Assembly: GCF_938030785.1 (NCBI RefSeq) | Contig: NZ_CALHIK010000123.1 | Location: 1-23,682, forward strand | DNA: 23,682 nt | From: an uncultured Campylobacter sp. | Lineage (GTDB): Bacteria > Campylobacterota > Campylobacteria > Campylobacterales > Campylobacteraceae | Reading direction: 5' to 3' | In this document: positions 1 through 8,141 of the stretch, in pieces | Layout of the letters: every line of letters begins with the position of its first letter | How positions within the stretch are numbered: position 1 is the first letter of the stretch | Program-made: the position numbers and the translations under genes | Notes under the pieces: model-generated | The model's database searches: none | Told to the model about the DNA's origin: nothing | Seen by the model: the letters and a program-made list of their open reading frames with translations, nothing else

Positions 1-788
1 TCAACAACTCCTATCTGACGCTAGCCCTTTGTCTTATAGCCGCACTAGTTGCTCTGCTTACGGTATTGCGTGCGCCAAGGCGAGTACCTCGCGAAGCGGA
101 TATTATAAAATTTAGAGAGGTTAAAGCGGGCAGATTCGCCATTTTTAGAGATTTCAGCTTAATCTTATCGCTTGGAGCTTTAATAAGCTTTTTGGGGCTT
201 TATTATATCTTGATCGCCTCAAGACCGCCCGCGATCGATGAGCCTAAGATTATTGAGCCGCAAGGCACGGAGTTTGTGATCGACGCAAATATCGTAAAGG
301 ACGGCAAGCTGCACCGCTTTGCCTACGTTACCGACGACGGACATAAGGTCAGGTTTTTTCTACTCAACCGCTTCACGGATAAATTTGCCCCGGTCGCAGT
401 TTTTGACGCATGCTCGATCTGCGGCGATATGGGCTATATCAAAAAAGGCGACGAGCTCATCTGTATCGCTTGCAACGTGCGGATCTTTCTGCCGAGCGTC
501 GGCAAGCTTGGCGGCTGCAACCCGCTTCCGCTAGATTATAAATTTGACGGACAGAATATCACCATCGCGCTTAAGACGATCGAGGACGGCGCGTCCTATT
601 TCTCGGAGATCGTGGATAAAAAGGTAATCGATCCGGTCAGCAGAAAAGAAATTTTAAACACCTCTAAATTTAGCTATCTTTACTACGGACGCACCTACTT
701 TTTCGAAAGCAAAGAAAACGAAGACGCTTTCACCGCGCACCCCGAGCGCTACGTGGATTTTAACGGCACGCCAAAGGAGCTTAAATAA
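1..788 (+). CDS. DUF2318/YHS-like membrane Fe-S protein of the P19 iron-uptake locus (5' truncated by window)
   Basis: The reading frame is open from base 3, so the TTG at 66 is not a convincing start and the gene begins outside the window. The visible part opens with a hydrophobic helix (about 12-65), a basic loop, and a second helix (about 150-215). A periplasmic domain follows, with cysteines encoded at 411, 420, 462, 471 and 516 in a C-x2-C...C-x2-C...GGC pattern, characteristic of DUF2318 proteins thought to bind metal or an Fe-S cluster. The last 45 codons (about 627-758) resemble a YHS domain (DPV...YYGRTYFF...HPERYV), but the usual YHS cysteines are absent. The stop overlaps the next ATG by one base (TAATG). 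By context it corresponds to the Cj1660-type gene of the Campylobacter P19 operon, a membrane partner in ferrous/ferric iron handling. The role in iron uptake is inferred from synteny. Confidence 0.82.
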   Translation, partial: NNSYLTLALCLIAALVALLTVLRAPRRVPREADIIKFREVKAGRFAIFRDFSLILSLGALISFLGLYYILIASRPPAIDEPKIIEPQGTEFVIDANIVKDGKLHRFAYVTDDGHKVRFFLLNRFTDKFAPVAVFDACSICGDMGYIKKGDELICIACNVRIFLPSVGKLGGCNPLPLDYKFDGQNITIALKTIEDGASYFSEIVDKKVIDPVSRKEILNTSKFSYLYYGRTYFFESKENEDAFTAHPERYVDFNGTPKELK

Positions 789-2032
789 TGTTTTTACGCA
801 TCATCAAATCCTCCATTTTAAACTCCAAAGACAGCAAATTCTTAGCGTTTTTGACCATATTTTTATCGGTCTCGCTGATCGCTTGCATGCTAAATATCAC
901 GCTAAAAATCGGCGACGAGGTCGCCAAGGAGCTGCGCAGCTACGGCTCTAATATCGTCGTGCTGCCGCGCTCGCAAAGCCTAAGTATCGAGATCGGCGGA
1001 CGCGAATACTCGCCGCTTAAAAACGACGATTTCTTAAAAGAGAGCGATCTGCATAAAATCAAAGAAATTTTTTGGCGCAACAATATTACCGCCTTTGCGC
1101 CCTTTTTAACTACCCGCGCGGGAGATTACGACGTCGTGGGAACTTATTTCGAAAAGGACGTAGGCGTTAGCGACGAACCCGATTTCAGATCGGGCGTGCG
1201 CTCGCTCTATCCGTTTTGGAGCGTAGAGGGGCAGTGGGTAAAAGATGGCGCCGATGACGAAGTGCTCGCAGGCGACGGGCTGGGGCTAAAGATCGGCGAT
1301 ACGATAAAGCTTGGAGATTATGAGGTTAAAGTCGTTGGGATTTTGCACGGCGCGGAGGATGAAGCCAAAAAGCTGATCGCAAATTTATCTCTGGTACAAA
1401 AGCTAACGCACAAAGAGGGTCTCATCGCCAAGGCTGAAGTCAGCGCTATGACGATCCCCGAAGACGATCTGTCCGTAAAGGCAAGAAGAAGCCTCGATAA
1501 CCTAGACGCCACAGAATACGACACCTGGTATTGCTCGGCATACGTAAGCTCCATCGCGTATCAGATCACCGAGGAGTATCCAAACGCAAGCGCCAAGGCG
1601 GTGCTTAGCGTCAGCGAAGCTCAAAGCGGCATCACGAAGAAGATTCAAAATTTAATGGGCGTCGTAAGCATTCTGTCGCTGCTGATTTCAAGCATCTGCA
1701 TCACGAGCCTACTAAGCAGCGAAATTTATAAGCGCAAAAAGGAGATCGGTCTGCTTAAGGCGCTGGGAGCGAGTAATTTTATGATCTATATCCAGTTCGC
1801 CGCCGAAATTTTCGTCATCTGCATACTTAGCTCACTCGTGGGCGCAGTCGTGGGCTACGTGCTTAGCTGGGCGATCGCATATCAAATTTTTGGCTCATTC
1901 ATTGGCGTCTCGCTGATGGTCTTTCCGCTTAGCATAGTCTTTGGACTTCTTATTTGCATTATCGGCTCGATTCTACCGCTACGCGGAGTGATCAAGCTAC
2001 TGCCTGCGGAGGTGCTTTATGGCAGGAAATAA
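788..2032 (+). CDS. FtsX/MacB-type ABC transporter permease, P19 iron-uptake operon (first permease)
   Basis: This 414-residue protein has the MacB/FtsX permease plan: one N-terminal membrane helix (about 18-40), a large periplasmic domain of roughly 240 residues, and three C-terminal helices between about 287 and 405. The cytoplasmic loop after the second helix reads KRKKEIGLLKALGAS, the typical EIG-x-KA-x-GA coupling motif. It starts on the last base of the upstream stop and overlaps the next permease by 14 nt, so the genes are translationally coupled. By order and type it matches Cj1661 of C. jejuni. MacB-type transporters are usually mechanotransmitters, not channels for substrate import, so this pair may drive a periplasmic process linked to iron capture. 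That last point is inference. Confidence 0.88.
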   Translation: MFLRIIKSSILNSKDSKFLAFLTIFLSVSLIACMLNITLKIGDEVAKELRSYGSNIVVLPRSQSLSIEIGGREYSPLKNDDFLKESDLHKIKEIFWRNNITAFAPFLTTRAGDYDVVGTYFEKDVGVSDEPDFRSGVRSLYPFWSVEGQWVKDGADDEVLAGDGLGLKIGDTIKLGDYEVKVVGILHGAEDEAKKLIANLSLVQKLTHKEGLIAKAEVSAMTIPEDDLSVKARRSLDNLDATEYDTWYCSAYVSSIAYQITEEYPNASAKAVLSVSEAQSGITKKIQNLMGVVSILSLLISSICITSLLSSEIYKRKKEIGLLKALGASNFMIYIQFAAEIFVICILSSLVGAVVGYVLSWAIAYQIFGSFIGVSLMVFPLSIVFGLLICIIGSILPLRGVIKLLPAEVLYGRK

Positions 2033-3152
2033 CGGCGCGTTTTTTAGAGGCGCGATCTTTAAAAGTATCATCAACAGCGGCATTCGCAGCTTCGTGATTT
2101 TTGTCGCGATAATGCTAGGCAGCGCAGTTTGTGCGGCGTTCGTAAATATCTACGCCGACATCGATAAAAAGGTCGCCAGCGAGTTAAACAGCTACGGCGC
2201 AAATTTAATCGTAAGCCCCGCAAATTTAGAAAATTCCCATATGGACGAAGCGGCGCTCGATGCGAAATTTGCTAAAATTCCAGCTCTAAAAAGCGCGAAT
2301 AAATATCTTTTCGGCAGCGCAAATTTAGGCGTCAATTCAGGCATCATCATGGGAGTAAATTTCTCCTCTCTGCGCGATACGATGCCGTTTTTGGATCTTA
2401 AAGAGGGCTCGTTTATCGGCGTGGATTTCGACGATAAAAACGCTCTCATCGGGCAGGATCTCGCCAAACTTTTGGGCGCGAAGCTCGGCGATAGTATCGA
2501 GATCACGCCGATCGGCTCAAACGAAACGAGCAAGGTAAAGATAAAAGGCATCGTCTATGACGGGCAGAAAGAGGACGGCATGCTGCTAATCTCGCTGCCG
2601 CTGGCGCAAAAAATTTTAAATCAGCCTGCGCAGGTAAATTACGCCGAAGCGATCGTAAGCGGTGATTTTAAGCAGCTAAGCGAAATTTCAAAAAGCCTAA
2701 GCGATGCGCAGATGAGCTTCGCGCCGATCGGCAAGGTATCCAAGACTCAGGGCATCATCTTAAACAAAATCAAGCTCTTGATGCTTCTTATCGGCATTAC
2801 GATCCTTCTAATCACTTCGGTCTGCATCAACACAAGCCTTAGCTCGATCCTGCTTTCGCGTATCAAAGAGTTCGCGCTCATCCGCGCAATCGGCGCGAGC
2901 AAACAAAATTTGCTCCACCTGATCCTGAGCGAAATTTTAACCGTCTGCGTCGCAGGCTCGCTAGCTGGAGTATTCGTGGGATACCTGCTCGCGATCTTGC
3001 TGGGGCATCTGATATTTTCAAGCAGCGTGGATTTTAGGCTAATCAGCCTCTTTGCGGCGGTAGCGCTGAGCCTGATTTTTGCGCTCGCGGCAAGCTACTA
3101 TCCGATCAAAAAGGCGCTGAATCCGAATTTAGCGAATCTATTAAGGGAATGA
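2019..3152 (+). CDS. FtsX/MacB-type ABC transporter permease, P19 iron-uptake operon (second permease)
   Basis: This 377-residue permease is paralogous in layout to its upstream neighbour: an N-terminal helix (about 22-45), a periplasmic domain, and three C-terminal helices (from about residue 252). The coupling loop contains RIKEFALIRAIGAS. The ATG at 2019 lies inside the previous gene, and the stop at 3150-3152 is one base from the ATPase start, so the two permeases and the ATPase should be made stoichiometrically. The two permeases probably form a heterodimer with the downstream ATPase; this is a family-based inference. It is the positional equivalent of Cj1662. Confidence 0.88.
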   Translation: MAGNNGAFFRGAIFKSIINSGIRSFVIFVAIMLGSAVCAAFVNIYADIDKKVASELNSYGANLIVSPANLENSHMDEAALDAKFAKIPALKSANKYLFGSANLGVNSGIIMGVNFSSLRDTMPFLDLKEGSFIGVDFDDKNALIGQDLAKLLGAKLGDSIEITPIGSNETSKVKIKGIVYDGQKEDGMLLISLPLAQKILNQPAQVNYAEAIVSGDFKQLSEISKSLSDAQMSFAPIGKVSKTQGIILNKIKLLMLLIGITILLITSVCINTSLSSILLSRIKEFALIRAIGASKQNLLHLILSEILTVCVAGSLAGVFVGYLLAILLGHLIFSSSVDFRLISLFAAVALSLIFALAASYYPIKKALNPNLANLLRE

Positions 3153-3153
3153 C

Positions 3154-4008
3154 ATGGAAATTTTAAAATTTGAAGGCATCTGCAAATACTTCGGCGAGGT
3201 TAAGGCTCTGGATAATATCAGCTTCGACGTTTTAAGCGGCGAGTGGGTCAGCATAATGGGCCCAAGCGGCAGCGGCAAGAGCACGCTTGTAAATATCCTA
3301 AGCCTGATGGACGCTCCGACCGCGGGCAGATACATCCTAGGCGGAGCCGACGCGAGCGCGCTAAACGACGAGCAAATTTTAGAATTTCGCCGCAAAAAGA
3401 TCGGCCTCGTGTTTCAGCAGTTTCACCTAATCCCCTACCTAACGGCCGTCGAAAACGTTATGTTAAATCAATACTACCACAGCTGCGTGGATGAGGACAG
3501 TGCCAAAGCGGCACTTGAGAAAGTCGGTCTCGCGCACCGCATCACGCACCGGCCTAGCGAGCTTAGCGGCGGCGAGCAGCAACGCCTCTGCATCGCGCGC
3601 GCACTCATCAACGACCCCGACATCATCATCGCTGACGAGCCTACGGGTAACCTCGACGAGGCCAACGAGCGCGTGGTTTTGCAGCTCTTTCAGACGCTTC
3701 GCGGCGAGGGCAAGACCCTGCTTTTGGTCACGCACAATGAAGAGCTCGGCAAATTTGCCGACAAAGTGGTGCGCCTAAGACACGGCAAGCTCGATCGAAT
3801 AGAGCTTTTGGATCAAAGCACGATGAAGCACAATCTCGGCTCGCAGGATAAAATTTCAGATCGCGATTTAAACGGAAGCGCTTCGCAAAGCTCTAACGCC
3901 GAAGCTGCGAGCGAGCAAAATTCGGGCGGCGAAGATCGGGGCGCTAAAAATTTAAGCGGCGAAAATTCCGATACCGAAAATTCGGGCGCGCAGAATGACG
4001 GTGCGTAA
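3154..4008 (+). CDS. ABC transporter ATP-binding protein, P19 iron-uptake operon (MacB/LolD class)
   Basis: All ABC ATPase motifs are visible: Walker A GPSGSGKST (about residues 36-44), Q-loop VFQQFHL, signature LSGGEQQR, Walker B IIIADEPTGNLDE and switch histidine VTHN. The NLDE D-loop and overall plan fit the LolD/MacB/FtsE group that pairs with FtsX-type permeases, agreeing with the two genes directly upstream. The core ends near residue 225. About 50 further residues are low-complexity and rich in Ser, Asn, Glu, Gly and Ala (QNSGGED, GENSD, ENSGAQND), encoded by 3855-4005. Such a tail is not needed for the ATPase fold and resembles low-complexity stretches in DnaX and in the hydrolase at 5624. 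It corresponds to Cj1663 by position. Confidence 0.9.
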   Translation: MEILKFEGICKYFGEVKALDNISFDVLSGEWVSIMGPSGSGKSTLVNILSLMDAPTAGRYILGGADASALNDEQILEFRRKKIGLVFQQFHLIPYLTAVENVMLNQYYHSCVDEDSAKAALEKVGLAHRITHRPSELSGGEQQRLCIARALINDPDIIIADEPTGNLDEANERVVLQLFQTLRGEGKTLLLVTHNEELGKFADKVVRLRHGKLDRIELLDQSTMKHNLGSQDKISDRDLNGSASQSSNAEAASEQNSGGEDRGAKNLSGENSDTENSGAQNDGA

Positions 4009-4373
4009 AATTTGGCTCGCATGATGAAAAATAAAGCTACGTTAAAATTTAAAAATTTCACAGCCCGCGCGCGCTCTTTTTGGGTTCACTTGCAGTTTGC
4101 GCGAGTAGGCGCGGCTTTTTGCTGCGCACGTCCTGCTGAAGCTGCTTGCCTCGAAAGATCAAGCGCAGTTGCGAAGTCTAGCGGAGCGGGTAAAAATTTT
4201 AAAAGCCGAAATTTTAAAAACCGAAACGCTACGGGCGCAGATTGCGGCGCGGATTGCGGCATACGTCTCGGCGCAGGTCGTGATATAAATTCCTGCAGGG
4301 ATCGCGCCGCAAATTTTAAAATTTCAAACGCAAATTTAAAAGCAGATTTAGCGCGCCCGAAGGCTGGTTTTAG
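4009..4373 (+). other. 365-bp spacer inside the iron operon, with a doubtful 121-codon open frame
   Basis: This gap separates the ATPase from the thioredoxin gene in an otherwise tightly packed operon. A frame from TTG 4012 (or ATG 4021) runs to a TGA at 4375-4377 that overlaps the next ATG in the ATGA manner of a coupled gene. Its product is basic, Ala/Arg/Lys/Asn-rich, has no signal peptide or known motif, and is largely made of AAATTT-type words, so I do not call it a gene. A second frame (4109-4287) encodes an amphipathic, coiled-coil-like stretch of about 59 residues without an ATG. C. jejuni has two thioredoxin-like genes at this end of the operon, so this might be an eroded gene, but I see no CxxC remnant. 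Confidence 0.4.
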
Positions 4374-4868
4374 ATGATAAAATTTTTAAATTTAAAAGTT
4401 GCGGCCGCCATGTTCGTGCTGCTACTCGCAGGCTGCGACGGGCAGAAACACCATCTAAGCACTGACGGCACCTCGCTTGCCTCCAAGTTCGATCCCTCCG
4501 AGCGCACGCTAAAGATCGAGGGCAACGACAAACCGTTCGTGCTGTTTTTCTACACTAGCAGCTGCGGTGCGTGCAAGGAGCAGGTACCTGCGCTAAACGA
4601 GCTGCAAGCTAGCGGCGATGCACTGATCATCGGCGTTTTGGGCGGCGGCAAGGGGCTAGAAGCCGACGCCGCGGTCGCTCGCGAAAAGGGGATAAAATTC
4701 CCAAGCGTCAGCGGCGCGAGCTCGGTGAAATACTTCGAATCCATCGTAGGCGGCATTTTCGGCACCCCTACGTCGGTGATCTACGATAAAAACGGTAAAG
4801 CGGTCAAAAAGCTCATCGGCCTCTATCCTAAATCCGCCTTCGAAACCCAACTCAAACTCATAAATTAG
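4374..4868 (+). CDS. Periplasmic TlpA-like thioredoxin-fold lipoprotein, P19 locus
   Basis: This 164-residue protein begins with a lipoprotein signal ending in LLLAGC (lipidated Cys at residue 21), so it is probably membrane-anchored and faces the periplasm. The thioredoxin fold is shown by the active site C64-G-A-C67 within YTSSCGACKEQ, and by the cis-proline region GTPTSVIYD (Pro132) after which the last strand and helix follow. The family (TlpA/ResA/AhpC-TSA) exchanges thiols and disulfides in the periplasm. In the P19 operon such proteins (Cj1664/Cj1665) are thought to service cysteine-containing partners, here plausibly the DUF2318 protein with its five cysteines. Only one copy is present, where C. 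jejuni has two. Confidence 0.88.
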   Translation: MIKFLNLKVAAAMFVLLLAGCDGQKHHLSTDGTSLASKFDPSERTLKIEGNDKPFVLFFYTSSCGACKEQVPALNELQASGDALIIGVLGGGKGLEADAAVAREKGIKFPSVSGASSVKYFESIVGGIFGTPTSVIYDKNGKAVKKLIGLYPKSAFETQLKLIN

Positions 4869-4940
4869 CCCGCCTAAAAGGGCCTAGCGTTTGGTAAATT
4901 TCGCTAAAATCGGCTTAAAATTTCATCTTAAGGAAACGAT

Positions 4941-5627
4941 ATGTTTACAAAAACCGCATTAGCAGCCGCTCTAGCCCTTAGTTGCGCACTCGCAGCGCCT
5001 TATGAGCCCTACGATCACGACGCGATGATAAAGACGGCGCCGGACGGCTCGCGCGCCCTGGATATCGGCGGCATCTACCGCTCCGTGGATAATCTCTGCG
5101 CCCACGCATGCGAGTATCCGCTAAACTTCGACAGCGAGAAGGACGCTGAGGCTGCCTACCGGGATGCGCGAGCGCTTGAAGAAATTTTTAAATTTCTAAG
5201 TCAGGAGCTGTTTAAAAAGGATATCGACGCCAAGGACCGATATGAGTTTGAGCATAAATTTGCCAGAATTTACGTCATTCAGCACAATTTCGACATCAAA
5301 GGCGCCGCGGAGAAAGCAGACGCGCTCTACGACAAGCTCGTGCAAGAGGAGCCCAAAAACGGCGAGATCCGCACGGAATACGGCGAGTTTTTACTAAACT
5401 CCTCCCGCGATCAAAAGGCGCAGCAGATGCTCTCTAGCGCGCTTGAGCTCGGTTCGATGCGCGCTCACCACGCTCTTGCGCTGTTTAGCTTGATGCATGA
5501 CGACAAAGAGGGCGCGATTAAGCACTTGCAGACCTACCTTGAGGCCTATCCGAAAAATAGTTCCGCCGCGCAACTGCTCGAGGGGCTAAAAAGCAGCAAT
5601 ATCAAGATCGAAAAGAAGCAGCAGTGA
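4941..5627 (+). CDS. Exported TPR-like protein of unknown function
   Basis: The 228-residue product starts with a signal sequence (residues 1-19, probable cleavage after ALA in SCALAAPYEP) and is probably periplasmic. A Cys in the signal core (ALSC) is a poor lipobox. The mature protein has a CAHAC pair near residue 54 and then alternating amphipathic helices with TPR character, clearest from about residue 112 on (ADALYDKL..P, AQQMLSSALELG, GAIKHLQTYLEAYP). The ATG is preceded by TAAGGAAAC, a good ribosome site. A weak -10-like TAAAAT lies at 4905-4910. The last four bases overlap the GTG of the hydrolase gene (GTGA), so the two are translationally coupled and the TPR protein may be a partner or chaperone of the hydrolase. 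I do not recognise a named family. Confidence 0.8.
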   Translation: MFTKTALAAALALSCALAAPYEPYDHDAMIKTAPDGSRALDIGGIYRSVDNLCAHACEYPLNFDSEKDAEAAYRDARALEEIFKFLSQELFKKDIDAKDRYEFEHKFARIYVIQHNFDIKGAAEKADALYDKLVQEEPKNGEIRTEYGEFLLNSSRDQKAQQMLSSALELGSMRAHHALALFSLMHDDKEGAIKHLQTYLEAYPKNSSAAQLLEGLKSSNIKIEKKQQ

Positions 5628-7195
5628 GTAAAAAATCCCTTGCCTTAGGCGCTGCCGCGATGCTTTGCGGCGCGTTAAGCCTAAACGCCGAGGCGGCGAC
5701 GCAGAGCGCGCAAGAAGATTTGAAATTTAACGCCGCAAATTTCACGCAAGAAAGCGTGATCGTAGGCGGCAAAAAGATAAAATTTTGCGCCTACAAAAAC
5801 ATAATCTACGTCACAAAACCCGCAAGCGCGCACTATCAGAGCATGAATATCTTCATCCCGCAGCAGTATTTTGAGGGGCGCAAGAGCGGCAAATTTGACG
5901 CCGCGAGCGCGCCGATATTTTTGCCAAACGGCGTGGGCGGCTACATGCCGGGCGAAGCGGGCGAGGTCAAAATAGACGCAAGCGGTAAGCCAAACGCGAT
6001 CGCTACGGCGCTTTCGCGCGGTTACGTCGTAGCCGCTCCCGCAGCGCGCGGACGCACGCTAAAGGGCGCAAACGGCGATTATATCGGTAAGGCGCCCGCG
6101 GCAATCGTCGATCTAAAAGCGGCCGTGCGGTATCTGAAATTTAACGACGCGGCGATGCCCGGGGACGCAAACAAGATCGTCTCAAACGGCACGAGCGCGG
6201 GCGGAGCGCTCTCGGCACTTTTGGGCACGAGTGGGGACGAGGCCGCGTACGAGCCGTATCTGCAGGAGTTGGGCGCTGCGAAGGCGAGCGATAAAATTTA
6301 CGCGGCGTCCGCATACTGCCCGATCACAAATCTAAAGCACGCGGACGCGGCGTATGAGTGGATGTTCGGCGCGCAGAGCAAATATGAAAAGATGGATTTT
6401 AGCGGGCTTGATGCAGCGGGATTTAACGAGCGCGGCGAAAATTCTAGCGGCGCTGAAAAAAATTCCAAAAAAGACGCAAATCAAAGCGCCGCAAAGCCCG
6501 CGCGCAAGATGCTAAGCGGCAAGCTAAGCACGGCGCAGATTAAAATTTCAGACGAGCTAAAGGCGCAATTCCCCGCCTATCTGAACTCGCTAAGCTTAAA
6601 GGACGGGGGCGGCCGCGCGCTAAGCCTGGATAAAAACGGCGACGGCAGTTTCAAAGATTACATAAACGGGCTCATATCAGCCTCATTTGCCAATTTTGCG
6701 GCGAAAAATCCGCGCGCGAAGGCGCCCCTATACCTCGCTGCAAAGATAAAGGACGACGCGTCGCAATCGCATATGCTTTTTTGGGGCTACGCGACTGCCG
6801 AGCCGCGCGCCAAGACCCCGCCCGCATTCGACGGCTTCGCGCTTGAAAATCCCGAAAACGAGCTGTTCGGCGGCGCTAAATTTAACGCGGCGCATTTTAC
6901 GGATTTTAGCGCGATGAATGACCCCGCCAAAGGGGTGCTAATCGCAGATGCCCAGCTCGTGGAGATGATGGATGCGATGAGCTTCGTGCGCAACGAAAAC
7001 GGCGTGAAGCATTATCGCATCCGACACGGCGCGAGCGATCGCGATACGACGCTTGCGATCCCCGCGATTTTGGCGCTTAGCTTGCAAAATGCGGGCAAGA
7101 ACGTCGATTTTGCGGTACCTTGGGGGCAAGGACACGGCGGCGATTACGATCTAGAGGAGCTTTTTGACTGGATCGATAAAGTAGTCGCGCAGTAG
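5624..7195 (+). CDS. Exported alpha/beta-hydrolase resembling subtype-B tannase/feruloyl esterase
   Basis: This is a 523-residue protein with a signal peptide (about residues 1-24, AEA-A cleavage). The nucleophile elbow is G-T-S191-A-G-G, the form seen in bacterial subtype-B tannases. Later segments RIRHGASDRDTTLAIPAIL (catalytic Asp at 472 or 474) and FAVPWGQGHGGDYDL (His504) complete a Ser-Asp-His triad in the order and spacing of that family (the Lactobacillus plantarum tannase type). The early segment ANFTQESVIVGGKKIKF...MNIFIPQQYF is the typical N-terminal strand region. Two peculiarities stand out: an EF-hand-like loop at residues 336-347 (DKNGDGSFKDYI) and a low-complexity insert at about 270-292 (RGENSSGAEKN...). 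The start is GTG overlapping the upstream stop. Substrate is unknown; an aromatic ester is a family-based guess. Confidence 0.8.
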   Translation: MSKKSLALGAAAMLCGALSLNAEAATQSAQEDLKFNAANFTQESVIVGGKKIKFCAYKNIIYVTKPASAHYQSMNIFIPQQYFEGRKSGKFDAASAPIFLPNGVGGYMPGEAGEVKIDASGKPNAIATALSRGYVVAAPAARGRTLKGANGDYIGKAPAAIVDLKAAVRYLKFNDAAMPGDANKIVSNGTSAGGALSALLGTSGDEAAYEPYLQELGAAKASDKIYAASAYCPITNLKHADAAYEWMFGAQSKYEKMDFSGLDAAGFNERGENSSGAEKNSKKDANQSAAKPARKMLSGKLSTAQIKISDELKAQFPAYLNSLSLKDGGGRALSLDKNGDGSFKDYINGLISASFANFAAKNPRAKAPLYLAAKIKDDASQSHMLFWGYATAEPRAKTPPAFDGFALENPENELFGGAKFNAAHFTDFSAMNDPAKGVLIADAQLVEMMDAMSFVRNENGVKHYRIRHGASDRDTTLAIPAILALSLQNAGKNVDFAVPWGQGHGGDYDLEELFDWIDKVVAQ

Positions 7196-8141
7196 GCTTA
7201 ACGGGCGAAATTTTACTTTGGATTTAGAATTTTGCCCGCAGCTCTGCCGTAAAATTTTATCGCCCAAACACTCTCTAGCGAATACGCCAAGCGGTGTAAA
7301 ATTCCGCTGCGAAATTCTATCGCGTCAGAATTTTAGCGTCTCCGCAAGACGCATAACGATTTGAAATTTTACAGCTAGCACTGGGAGAATTCCTTAGAAT
7401 TTTATCGCGGCAAAACGGCGCGAATTAAAAATTTAGCGGCTGCGACGATTTATGGCTCGGGGCTTTTAGCGCAATCCGCGCTAAAGTTCGGCGCAATCAA
7501 ATTCTGCAAGCTAAATTTAAATTTAAAGACCGAAGTGCGCGATAAAATTTCACAGCGTTTATACTGTCCGATCGCAGCTCTTTGAGCGCGCAGGTATCGC
7601 GCACGAGCGCACATTCGGCGCGCGGACTAAAATCCGCTAAAATGAACGCAGAAAACCCAAGCAAGCGCGGCAGGCAGGCTAAATTTAAGGCGCGCTTCGC
7701 GATATCCCGCGGATCCAAGCCCGCTTTTGCTATCCACCCAGACTGCTTCAATAATTCACCGGCGCCCAAAAAGCGCCGCTTGAGGTCTGTATTTTTACGC
7801 CCGTGTGCATAAATTTCATAATTTAACGGCGCTTTTGAGCGCAGCTTAGCCTATTTAAAGATCATCGCGCCGCGTCAGGATCGTTTCCCAAAGCTGGTGC
7901 GCCGGTATCTTTACGGCAGCGGTGCAACTCGGCGCCAAATTTAACGCTAGCTAGCATTGCGCTGCCTTTAGCTCGCGTGCGGCAAGCGCTCTATCTATGG
8001 CAACGCAACTTCAACTTAAATTTAAACGCGCTGTCTTTGCACCGCCTCTCTAGCTTGCGTACGACGGGCACCGCCTGCGACGACGCCAAAATGCAAGCCC
8101 CTTTTTGCCGCGCCGCAAAAGAGCTTTTAAAATTTAACGCC
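7196..8141. other. 946-bp spacer without a recognised gene
   Basis: This is mostly mixed AAATTT words and GC-rich blocks. A frame on the minus strand is open from 7850 to 7497 (118 codons, no ATG; TTG at 7769). Its central part (FLGAGELLKQSGWIAKAGLD) looks protein-like, but I recognise no family and see no ribosome site. It may be a gene remnant or chance. No tRNA or other structured RNA is evident. Confidence 0.5.
7202..7238 (+). terminator. Possible transcription-ending hairpin after the hydrolase gene
   Basis: CGGGCGAAATTT (7202-7213) can pair with GAATTTTGCCCG (7227-7238): a 12-bp stem with two G-T pairs and a 13-nt loop, seven bases after the stop codon. There is no T-run directly after it, so it is not a canonical intrinsic terminator, but its position at the operon end fits a 3' end-forming hairpin. 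Confidence 0.35.

Noticed and set aside
4012..4377. 121-codon frame with an ATGA overlap to the thioredoxin gene
   Set aside because: The overlap is suggestive, but the product is basic and built of spacer-type words, with no motif, signal or ribosome site. Kept as a doubtful frame within the spacer entry and not called as a gene.
4869..4890. GCCC...GGGC hairpin after the thioredoxin gene as a terminator
   Set aside because: The stem is only about four base pairs and no T-run follows.
7875..7945. GC-rich stretch that at first resembled a structured RNA (4.5S-like)
   Set aside because: No conserved SRP RNA core motif and no tRNA cloverleaf could be built from it.
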